NCBI GenBank assembly: GCA_001796995.1
Contig: MGOB01000050.1
Span: forward strand, 21,550-33,746
Direction of reading: 5' to 3'
Source: Chloroflexi bacterium RBG_16_68_14
GTDB lineage: Bacteria; Chloroflexota; Dehalococcoidia; DSTF01; RBG-16-68-14
DNA length: 12,197 nt
Shown here: positions 6,044-12,197 of the stretch, piece by piece
Layout: each line of letters begins with the position of its first letter
Numbering within the stretch: position 1 is the stretch's first letter
Position numbers and translations under genes: made by a program
The notes under the pieces: generated by a model
Seen by the model: only the letters and a program-made list of their open reading frames with translations
The model's database searches: none
What the model was told of the DNA's origin: nothing

Positions 6044-6472
6044 ATGAAGTTCGTCCTCATCGGCGTGAGTGCGTTCCTGGTAGCTTCCGCAGCCGTGGTG
6101 GGTGCCGTGATCATGGTCATGGGCATGAGCATGACTATGGGAGGCCACATGGCGATGATGGGAGGCCAGGGCAGCAACCCCGACGAGGAGACGCCCGTCC
6201 AGGGGGTGACCCAGGTGCGCATCCGGGACTTCGCCTTCCAGCCCGCCAACATCGTCATCGATGCTGGTCAGACGGTGACCTGGACCAACGAAGACAACAT
6301 CGGCCACACGTTGACGAGCGACGAGGGCGACGCGCTGGACAGCGAGATCCTGGGCGAGGGCGAATCCTTCAGCTTCACCTTCACCCAGCCCAGAGAGTAC
6401 CGCTACCACTGCACACCTCACCCCAACATGCAGGGGCTGGTGACGGTGCGGGCGCCCCTTCCGTCACCCTGA
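6044..6472 (+). CDS. Membrane-anchored Met-rich cupredoxin (plastocyanin/amicyanin-like)
   Basis: The 142-residue protein begins with a hydrophobic signal anchor (about residues 4-26). A Met/His/Gly-rich stretch follows (MVMGMSMTMGGHMAMMGG, about 24-41), the sort of sequence that binds Cu(I). A single cupredoxin domain comes next: VRIRDFAFQPANIVIDAGQ, then TVTWTNEDNIGHTLTS, then YRYHCTPHPNMQGLVTV. The type I copper ligands are His88, Cys123, His126 and Met129, with the C-x2-H-x2-M spacing of amicyanin and pseudoazurin. It should act outside the membrane as a one-electron carrier. The ATG at 6044 lies 33 bases after the SQR-like stop, behind CGGAGCGAGAG, so cotranscription is likely. The last residues (PSP) and the stop codon are contributed by a repeat motif beginning at 6461. 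Confidence 0.88.
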   Translation: MKFVLIGVSAFLVASAAVVGAVIMVMGMSMTMGGHMAMMGGQGSNPDEETPVQGVTQVRIRDFAFQPANIVIDAGQTVTWTNEDNIGHTLTSDEGDALDSEILGEGESFSFTFTQPREYRYHCTPHPNMQGLVTVRAPLPSP

Positions 6473-6493
6473 GCTTGCCCGCCGCAGGCGGGC
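6461..6493 (+). repeat. REP-like palindromic repeat, copy 1
   Basis: CCGTCACCCTGAGC (6461-6474) is followed by the perfect hairpin GCCCGCC-GCA-GGCGGGC (6477-6493) and then GCAGCGAAGGG. The start matches, in inverted orientation, TCAGGATGACGG at 6586-6597 with one mismatch. The cupredoxin stop codon (6470-6472) lies within it. The hairpin may also serve as a transcript 3' end. Confidence 0.6.
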
Positions 6494-6543
6494 GCAGCGA
6501 AGGGCCTGGCCCTGGCGGTGGAGGCCGCGTCTTCTACGAGGGG

Positions 6544-6620
6544 CTCGATTCTTCATCGAGTTCATCCTGAGCAACGGCGAAGGGGTCAGGATGACGGTAG
6601 GGCGCCCGCCGGAGGCGGGC
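6544..6620 (+). repeat. REP-like palindromic repeat cluster, copies 2 and 3
   Basis: Three hairpins lie in a row: CTCGAT-TCTTC-ATCGAG (6544-6560), TCATCCTGA with TCAGGATGA (6562-6570 and 6586-6594, perfect, 15-base loop holding GCGAAGGGG), and GCCCGCC-GGA-GGCGGGC (6604-6620). The last is nearly identical to the hairpin of copy 1. The CCTGAGC/GCGAAGG motif recurs in each half. This has the look of a short non-coding repeat family; its genome copy number cannot be judged here. Confidence 0.6.
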
Positions 6621-6676
6621 AGGCGCGGTGTAACGGGGTGCGGACTCCACCTGCGCCACCGCGCCCATCGCGCAGG

Positions 6677-6704
6677 TTGACAGGCTCGAGACGTTACGTA
6701 TACT
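6677..6704 (+). promoter_or_regulatory. Strong sigma70-type promoter
   Basis: A perfect TTGACA (6677-6682) and TATACT (6699-6704) are separated by 16 bases. The predicted transcript start is near 6711, which is exactly where the 5' strand of the leader's closing helix begins. It would drive the structured leader and the small secreted protein at 6909. Confidence 0.7.
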
Positions 6705-6710
6705 AGAGGC

Positions 6711-6908
6711 GGCATCGGTGGGTGGCGCCGGTGCCGCGCCCCACGCAAGGAATGCGGATCAACCCTGACACGGAACCGCCGGTCAGACTTGTGTCGCTGG
6801 TCGCGAGAGTGTGAATCGGTGGCCACGAAAGGGGGTGTCAGCCGAAGCGATAACCCAGATGCCGTTGTCAGCATCGAGGCGTGTAGTCAATGTAGGGAGG
6901 AGACGACA
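6711..6908 (+). ncRNA. Structured 5' leader, candidate riboswitch or cis-regulatory RNA
   Basis: About 198 bases separate the predicted transcript start from the GTG at 6909, and no open frame in between looks coding. Pairings seen: GGCATC (6711-6716) closes with GATGCC (6858-6863); a hairpin GTGG..GGCGC (6718-6728) pairs with GCGCCCCAC (6736-6744); TCGC pairs with GCGA across TGGTC. The 3' closing strand GATGC (6858-6862) can pair instead with GCATC (6871-6875), so two structures exclude each other. Between these lie conserved-looking strings: CGGAACC (6771-6777), GTGTGAATC (6809-6817), CGAAAGGGGG (6826-6835) and GCCGAAGCGATAACCC (6841-6856). Their order recalls the c-di-AMP (ydaO-yuaA) riboswitch, but the closing helix does not sit where expected, so class assignment is only a guess. 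Confidence 0.4.
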
Positions 6909-7181
6909 GTGCGTAAGAGAAGAGTGGCAGGCTTCGTAGCTGCCCCAGTTCTGATGGTCGCCTGGGCTGCCCCGCTGCTGGTCGTTGGGGCCGCCTCAGC
7001 CCAAGTGGCACCAGGGTATGCCGGGACGCCCGGCGCGCCTAACTGCCACGGACAGAGCATCGCTCGGATGGCGCAGGATGATGGTGGCCTCCGGAGGGCG
7101 GCAGAGCTGCGGCATTTTGAAAGCGTGCGGCTATTGCAACTGAATGTGAGCCTGTTCTGCATCATGGGCATGGGCATGTAA
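6909..7181 (+). CDS. Small secreted protein with NCHGQ motif, function unknown
   Basis: The 90-residue product starts at a GTG (6909) six bases after GGGAGGAG (6895-6902). It opens with RKRR and a hydrophobic signal peptide ending in VVGAASA before Gln32, a good signal peptidase I site. The mature part of about 59 residues contains APNCHGQSIARMAQDDGGL, an amphipathic segment ESVRLLQLNVSLFC, and a Met/Gly tail (IMGMGM). Cys46 and Cys84 could form a disulfide. A longer frame from 6789 has no ribosome binding site and would bury the signal peptide. The gene sits alone between a strong promoter with a long structured leader and a terminator-like hairpin. I recognise no characterised family; the CHGQ...GG...FC layout resembles small exported proteins of unknown role. 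The stop lies in a 10-base tandem duplication (ATGTAACGTC twice, 7176-7195). Confidence 0.7.
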   Translation: MRKRRVAGFVAAPVLMVAWAAPLLVVGAASAQVAPGYAGTPGAPNCHGQSIARMAQDDGGLRRAAELRHFESVRLLQLNVSLFCIMGMGM

Positions 7182-7195
7182 CGTCATGTAACGTC
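7176..7195 (+). repeat. 10-bp tandem duplication at a stop codon
   Basis: ATGTAACGTC occurs twice head to tail (7176-7185 and 7186-7195). The first copy supplies the last Met and the TAA stop of the small secreted protein. It is a direct observation of a recent slippage-type duplication. Confidence 0.8.
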
Positions 7196-7210
7196 GGCAC
7201 CGGAAGGACC

Positions 7211-7240
7211 GAGAGCCCGCGGATCCCCACGGGCTCTTCT
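7211..7240 (+). terminator. Intrinsic-terminator-like hairpin
   Basis: AGAGCCCG (7212-7219) and CGGGCTCT (7230-7237) form a perfect 8-bp stem with a 10-base loop, extendable by a G-T pair and followed by TCT. It lies 30 bases after the small secreted protein stop. The T tract is short, so strength is uncertain. Confidence 0.55.
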
Positions 7241-7345
7241 AATGCTGCCTCGTGTCCATACGGTGCGTAGTTTCATCGCCGCCACCTCGTGCTAGGGGAT
7301 GGTGCGATTGTAGCACGGCGACGGGTAGCGTCGTCACGGTGCGTA

Positions 7346-7361
7346 ACCCGCCTTCGGGGGT
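7346..7361 (-). terminator. Hairpin just beyond the displaced rpoD 3' end
   Basis: On the minus strand this reads ACCCCCGAAGGCGGGT, a short stem (ACCC/GGGT plus CC/GG, one bulge). It begins five bases after the stop codon of the rpoD fragment. No comparable hairpin follows the present rpoD stop at 7975. It may be the original rpoD terminator, now separated from the gene. The stem is short and lacks a U run. Confidence 0.3.
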
Positions 7362-7366
7362 ATTAG

Positions 7367-7420
7367 CTACTCCAGGTAGTCCTTGAGCTTCTTGCTGCGC
7401 GAGGGGCGGCGCAGCTTGCG
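7367..7420 (-). pseudogene. Displaced fragment of the rpoD 3' end
   Basis: Read on the minus strand, the last 18 codons of a frame ending here give IRKLRRPSRSKKLKDYLE and a TAG stop, against LRKLRHPSRSKKLKDYLE at the end of the intact RpoD encoded just to the right. The match with 7976-8028 covers 53 bases with one difference (C at 7407, T at 8015), which changes His to Arg. Identity stops abruptly at 7421; a weak AGGCGAA match suggests slightly more degraded homology beyond. The open frame extends to 7567 but the extra sequence looks like no sigma factor and has no ribosome binding site. This is a duplicated or displaced gene end, not a functional gene. Confidence 0.8.
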
Positions 7421-7474
7421 GATCATACCATTCGCCTGGTCCTTGTCCATCACCAGTGCAGATGAAACAGATGT

Positions 7475-7489
7475 GGTAACATCGTTACC
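7475..7489. promoter_or_regulatory. 15-bp dyad, possible operator
   Basis: GGTAAC-ATC-GTTACC is a perfect inverted repeat in the 188-base stretch between the rpoD fragment and the GYD gene start. Its size suits a dimeric repressor. No clear -35/-10 pair was found beside it, so the role is speculative. Confidence 0.3.
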
Positions 7490-7608
7490 GCTTGCGCCTG
7501 CTGCTACCCCGATCGGTCTTGCGGTGCAGACGCGCGAAGGGGACGCCAGGGATATCTGATCCGGCACACGTTGACCGCCAGCAGGATGAAAGCGAAGGAG
7601 GAAGACCG

Positions 7609-7941
7609 ATGCCGTTCTACCTGACCCGGTTCAGCTACACGCCAGCAACGTGGGCGAAGCTCGTCAAGAACCCCGAGGACCGCCGAGCGGCCGCCAAGCA
7701 GTACATCGAAGCGGTCGGCGGAAAGTTGCACGGTTTCTGGTATGCCTTCGGCGATCACGACGCATATACCCTGTGGGAGGCCCCGGATAACGTCTCGATG
7801 GCAGCCACGGCGATCGCAATCAGCGCGGGCGGAGCACTGAGCTCCTTTCAGACGACTGTCTTGCTGACGGTTGAAGAGACGCTCGCAGCCATGCAAAAGG
7901 CCTCGTCGATCACATATCGGCCACCGGGAGATCAAGGATAG
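7609..7941 (+). CDS. GYD-family small protein
   Basis: The 110-residue product matches the GYD family (PF08734), small dimeric alpha/beta-barrel-like proteins of unknown function. Typical features are the opening MPFYLTRFSYTPATWAKLVK, NPEDRRAAAKQYIEAVGGKL, a FWYAFGDHDAYTLWEAPDN block (the family's G-x-D region), and an Ala-rich helix followed by TTVLLTVEETLAAM. There is no signal peptide, so it should be cytoplasmic. The ATG at 7609 has GGAGG (7597-7601) seven bases upstream; the frame is open further back but without another good start. Codons here are less GC-biased than in the flanking genes (more GCA, GAA, ATA, AAA), and the gene lies between the two copies of the rpoD 3' end, both of which hint at acquisition. 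It converges on rpoD with a 33-base gap and no visible terminator. Confidence 0.85.
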   Translation: MPFYLTRFSYTPATWAKLVKNPEDRRAAAKQYIEAVGGKLHGFWYAFGDHDAYTLWEAPDNVSMAATAIAISAGGALSSFQTTVLLTVEETLAAMQKASSITYRPPGDQG

Positions 7942-7974
7942 GAACTCCGCGAGAGCACCTGGGCGCTACCGGGC

Positions 7975-9509
<1,535 letters not shown>

Positions 9510-9513
<4 letters not shown>

Positions 9514-11521
9514 GGCTCGCCCTCACTTGGCGGGGATCCTTCCGTTCGCTGCGCCGCGTTGGGAGCCGAGGCCGCCTGATGGAGGCGGCGGCCCATCTCG
9601 GCATCTTCGACGAGGTTGATGGCCAGCTCTGACGCGTGCGCGTCGCCCTCGGAGGGGGGAGCCCTGTCCGGGGTCCCACCGGTCCGGGCCCCTTGCAGGG
9701 CGAAGGCTTCTTCCACCGCTGCGCTCATGTATGGCTGCACGTCCGGCTCGGTCAGCGCCGCTGCGCTGGCCTGCTTGGCCGCCGACAGTTTACGGAATTC
9801 GATCCGCCGGACGCAATCCTGGAACGCCTCCCGGAGCTGCGTTCCTTCTAGGAAGGGTAGATGCCGCTCCATGATACGCTCCAGGTGGGGATGCAACTCC
9901 TGAGGTAACGTCTCACGCATCGACGCGATGTCTGGGTTCTCGAGCCAGGCGGCGAAGATGACTCGATGTTCCCCCAGCAGCAAGAGCTCCGGGGAGAGGG
10001 CGGCGCCCTCCGGCCGGAGCTCCGGGTGGCGCAGGAGGAGGGCGAGGCAGAACTCTTCCCCCGGCTCGCGGTGGGCCCGCCGCGCGAGCGTTGGCTCCAT
10101 CTCGGGCGCTGGCCCGCGGCGGGTAGCGCGGCTGGGACGCCGACGCAGTTCAGAGCGCAGCAAGTCCTCTGGCGTCTGGGTCAGGCGGGCCAGGCGCTGG
10201 ACGTAGTGGGCCTGGAAGACCGGCTCTTCGATCAGGCGGACGACGGGGAGCAGCTCCTGGAGGAGCTCGGAGCGCTGGCGCGGCTGCGACAGGTCCTTGC
10301 GGCCCGCGACGACCTCGAAGACGTGGTCGGTGAACGGCTTAGGCTTGGCGACGGCGGCGTCCCAGGCGGCGCGATCGGTCCTGATCATCTCGTCGGGGTC
10401 CTTGCCCGAGAGGGGGACGATGTAGAAGGTGACCGCCGCGCGCTTCAGGGCGTCGCGGGACCACTCCTGCACCTTCTGGGAGAAGTCCTCCTCCCCCAGC
10501 GCGGCTGGGTGCGCTGATTCCGGCGCTGCCCGGACCGCCCCCGCCGCCTCGGCCTCCTGGAGGGCGCGCAGCGTGGCCTCGATCCCCGCCGCGTCCGCGT
10601 CCATGGCCAGCAGGATCTGGGACTTGAACCGCTCCAGCACACGGATCTGGCGCTCGGTGAGGGCGGTGCCCATGGAAGCTACCACGTTGCTCATGCCGTG
10701 CTGGTGCGCCGCGATGGCGTCCATGTAGCCCTCCACGACGATAACCTTCCCCTCCCGTCGGCTCGTCTCCTTGGCCCGGTCCAGGGCGTAGAGGAGGCGG
10801 CCCTTGTCGAAGATCGGCGTCTGGGGCGTGTTGAGGTATTTTGCTCCGGAGGTATCGGTCGTCTCTCCTTTGGCCGATGCCAGCTGGCGGCCGCCGAAGC
10901 CGACGACGGCCCCCGCTCGTCGCGGATGGGGAACATGAGGCGGCCGCGGAAGCGATCGTAGCCGCCCCGCTCGCTCTCCACCAGCAGGCCGGCAGCCAGC
11001 AGCTCCTCCTCGCTGAAGCCTCGCTCTGTGAGGTGCGATTTGAGGGCGTCCCAACTGTCCAGGCTGTAGCCGAGCTGGAAGGCCTCGATGGTCTCGGCGT
11101 CGAGGCCGCGGGAGGCGAGGTAGGCGCGCGCCGCCTCCCCCGGCCTGGAGTGGAGGAGGGCGTTGTGGAAGTAGGCGGCGGCCGACTCGTTGGCCTGGAG
11201 GAGCCGCTGGTGTCGCTCCTCCTCCTGCGGATCCCGGCGGTCATCCAGGCTCACCCCGGCCCGCTGGGCCAGCAGCCGCAGCGCCTCGCCGAACTCGACG
11301 CCCTCCCGCTTCATGACGAAGCCGAACATGTCGCCGCCGGTGCCGCAGGCGCCGAAGCAGTGCCAGGTCTGCCGGTCGGGCGAGACGATGAAGGAGGGGG
11401 TCCGTTCGTTGTGGAAGGGGCAGCGAGCCTTGAAGTTGCGCCCGGCCCGCTGGAGGGGGACGTACTGGCTCACCAGGTCCACGATATCGATGCGGCTCTT
11501 CACCTCGTCGATGGCGCTCAT
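9510..11521 (-). CDS. dnaG: DNA primase DnaG, interrupted by a single-base frameshift
   Basis: DnaG makes the RNA primers for replication. Frame 1 runs from the ATG at 11521 (AGGGGG nine bases upstream) and encodes the zinc-binding domain, CPFH (Cys34, His37) and HCFGACGTGGD (Cys55, Cys59, a C-x3-C variant), and the start of the polymerase core up to GYDRFRGRLMFPIRDERG. At 10910-10914 the reading switches to the -1 frame, which continues VVGFGGRQL, KYLNTPQTPIFDKGRLLYAL, the TOPRIM motifs VIVVEGYMDAI and LLAMDADAAG, LSGKDPDEMI, and a helicase-binding-type C-terminal region. Joined, the product would be about 670 residues, within the family range. The stop overlaps rpoD by four bases (ATGA). 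As written, the frame 1 product ends at 10691 without a catalytic centre. dnaG is essential, so a sequence error is likeliest. The 3' end also shares AGCGAACGGA with the repeat motif. Confidence 0.92.
10907..10915 (-). other. Frameshift site in dnaG (G5 run)
   Basis: The minus strand reads GAG CGG GGG CCG TCG in frame 1. One more G (GAG CGG GGG GCC GTC) would give the expected ERG-A-VVGFGGR and restore the frame. Upstream, frame 1 is clearly DnaG for 203 codons; downstream, the -1 frame is clearly DnaG to the stop at 9510. A homopolymer undercall or a real one-base deletion explains it equally well. Confidence 0.85.
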
Positions 11522-11569
11522 CTCTATTCGCCCCCTACAACGGTCGACGAGCCCTTCAGGTTACGGCGC

Positions 11570-11599
11570 ATCGTACGCTATCGCGATCCAGTGTAGCAA
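11570..11599 (-). promoter_or_regulatory. Putative promoter of the dnaG-rpoD operon
   Basis: On the minus strand, TTGCTA (11599-11594) and TACGAT (11575-11570) are separated by 18 bases. The transcript would start near 11563, about 40 bases before the dnaG ATG. Two related strings, CGTACGCTATCGCGA (11572-11586) and CGTAGCGAATCGCGA (11616-11630), 11 of 15 bases alike, overlap and precede it and could be operator copies. Confidence 0.4.
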
Positions 11600-11665
11600 G
11601 TCTCGCCGCCCATGGCGTAGCGAATCGCGACACGTTGTCCGGCGGGGTTTTGATCTTCTTTCATC

Positions 11666-12197
11666 TCATCCACCCGGCGCACTAGTTGGGAGCAGCGGAG
11701 GCGTGGCCGTCGGTTCCAGCGTCGGCGTCGCCACCGGCCCCTGCGTGGGCGATGCGCGCGGCGTCCTGGTGGGCGACGGGCGGGGCGTGCGCGCCGGCCG
11801 CTGGGTTGGCGTCGCGTCGGCCGATGAGGGCTCCGTGGCGGCGGACTCCTCCGACGGCTCGGCTGTCAGCGAACTGTCCGGCGCCATGTCCGTGGGGACC
11901 GACACCGATGGCGCCACGCCCGGACCGGCGATGGTGAGCCGCGAGATGTCGCCGTCCACGTCGATGTAGGCGATGCTCACCCAACCCCGGAGCTTGGAGC
12001 CCGGCGGGTAGGTGACCTGTAGCCAACTCTCGCTGGCGTTGCGGCCCACGACCGTCACCTGGGCTCCCGCGGGGATGGTGCCCAGGATCGGGTAGCTGGG
12101 GCCCGGTCCGTTGCGCATGGTGGTGGTGGTGCGCACGGAGCCGCTGAGCGCGCTGCGGGGGAGCGTTGTCGGCTCGCCCTCTGGCGTGCTGATGTCC
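11666..12197 (-). CDS. SH3-domain protein with Pro/Thr-rich C-terminal tail (5' end outside window)
   Basis: The frame is open from the window edge to the TGA at 11666, so only about 176 C-terminal residues are seen. An SH3_3-type domain occupies the visible N-terminal part: SGSVRTTTTMRNGPGPSYPI, LGTIPAGAQVTVVGRN, SWLQVTYPPG and LRGWVSIAYIDVDG. The domain is known as an extracellular, often peptidoglycan-associated module. It is followed by an acidic Ser/Thr segment and a long Pro/Thr/Arg low-complexity tail (TPRPSPTRTPRASP and similar), typical of wall-spanning or exported linkers. The protein is therefore probably exported, but its signal peptide and any catalytic domain would lie beyond base 12197. 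It is on the same strand as dnaG, 144 bases upstream, and the dnaG promoter lies in that gap, so a separate transcription unit is likely. Confidence 0.82.
   Translation of the reverse strand, partial: DISTPEGEPTTLPRSALSGSVRTTTTMRNGPGPSYPILGTIPAGAQVTVVGRNASESWLQVTYPPGSKLRGWVSIAYIDVDGDISRLTIAGPGVAPSVSVPTDMAPDSSLTAEPSEESAATEPSSADATPTQRPARTPRPSPTRTPRASPTQGPVATPTLEPTATPPLLPTSAPGG

Noticed and set aside
6711..6863. Cobalamin, lysine or guanidine riboswitch
   Set aside because: Short pieces (GCCGAAG, GAAAGGG, GCTGGTC..GAGAG) resemble parts of these classes, but their other conserved elements and helix order are missing.
7421..7567. A minus-strand open frame extending the rpoD fragment to 66 residues
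   Set aside because: Upstream of the 53-bp repeat the translation resembles no sigma factor, there is no ribosome binding site, and the start is in low-information sequence. It was treated as a pseudogene fragment only.
9966..10517. Long plus-strand open frame opposite dnaG
   Set aside because: It is a shadow of the minus-strand primase gene caused by high GC; composition is repetitive Gly/Leu/Arg and no family is recognisable.
10907..10915. Programmed -1 ribosomal frameshifting in dnaG
   Set aside because: The site is not a canonical slippery heptamer (CGG before GGG), and recoding of dnaG at this point is not known to me. A homopolymer miscall or plain deletion is simpler, so recoding is kept only as an alternative.

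Overview
The window is GC-rich and densely coded, with short gaps. It looks like a chromosomal segment from a free-living bacterium, most likely Chloroflexota (Dehalococcoidia or a relative). That assignment is inference. It rests on the gene mix (an F420-type LLM oxidoreductase, a DUF1461/TIGR01906 membrane protein, Pro/Thr-rich exported proteins with SH3 or AMIN-like domains, a dnaG-rpoD pair) and on GC-biased codons. No rRNA, tRNA, CRISPR array, integrase or transposase was seen.

Layout. 1-1979, minus strand: a tight three-gene run, LLM-class oxidoreductase > AMIN-like lipoprotein > archease. 2055-2681, minus: a thioredoxin-fold protein with a single active-site Cys. It diverges from a DUF1461 membrane protein (about 2847-3569, plus), with a promoter on each side of the shared gap. 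3732-4211, plus: a small acidic helical-repeat lipoprotein with its own promoter. 4447-6472, plus: a likely sulfur/redox operon of a DsrE-family protein, an SQR-like flavoprotein and a membrane-anchored Met-rich cupredoxin. 6473-6908: a gene-free stretch holding REP-like palindromes, a strong sigma70-type promoter and a roughly 200-nt structured leader ahead of a small secreted protein (6909-7181). 7182-7608: a terminator, a fragment of the rpoD 3' end and a 15-bp dyad. 7609-7941: a GYD-family protein. 7975-11521, minus: rpoD and dnaG with a 4-base overlap; dnaG is broken by a single-base frameshift in a G run. 11666-12197, minus: the C-terminal part of an SH3-domain protein running off the window.

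How the genes work together. The clearest functional unit is DsrE/SQR/cupredoxin, which suggests sulfide or persulfide oxidation linked to the membrane electron chain. dnaG-rpoD is a macromolecular-synthesis operon (replication primase plus housekeeping sigma factor). The most unusual features are the 53-bp duplicated rpoD 3' end bracketing the GYD gene, the structured leader at 6711-6908 whose closing helix can re-pair downstream, and interspersed repeat motifs that appear both between genes and inside coding sequence.
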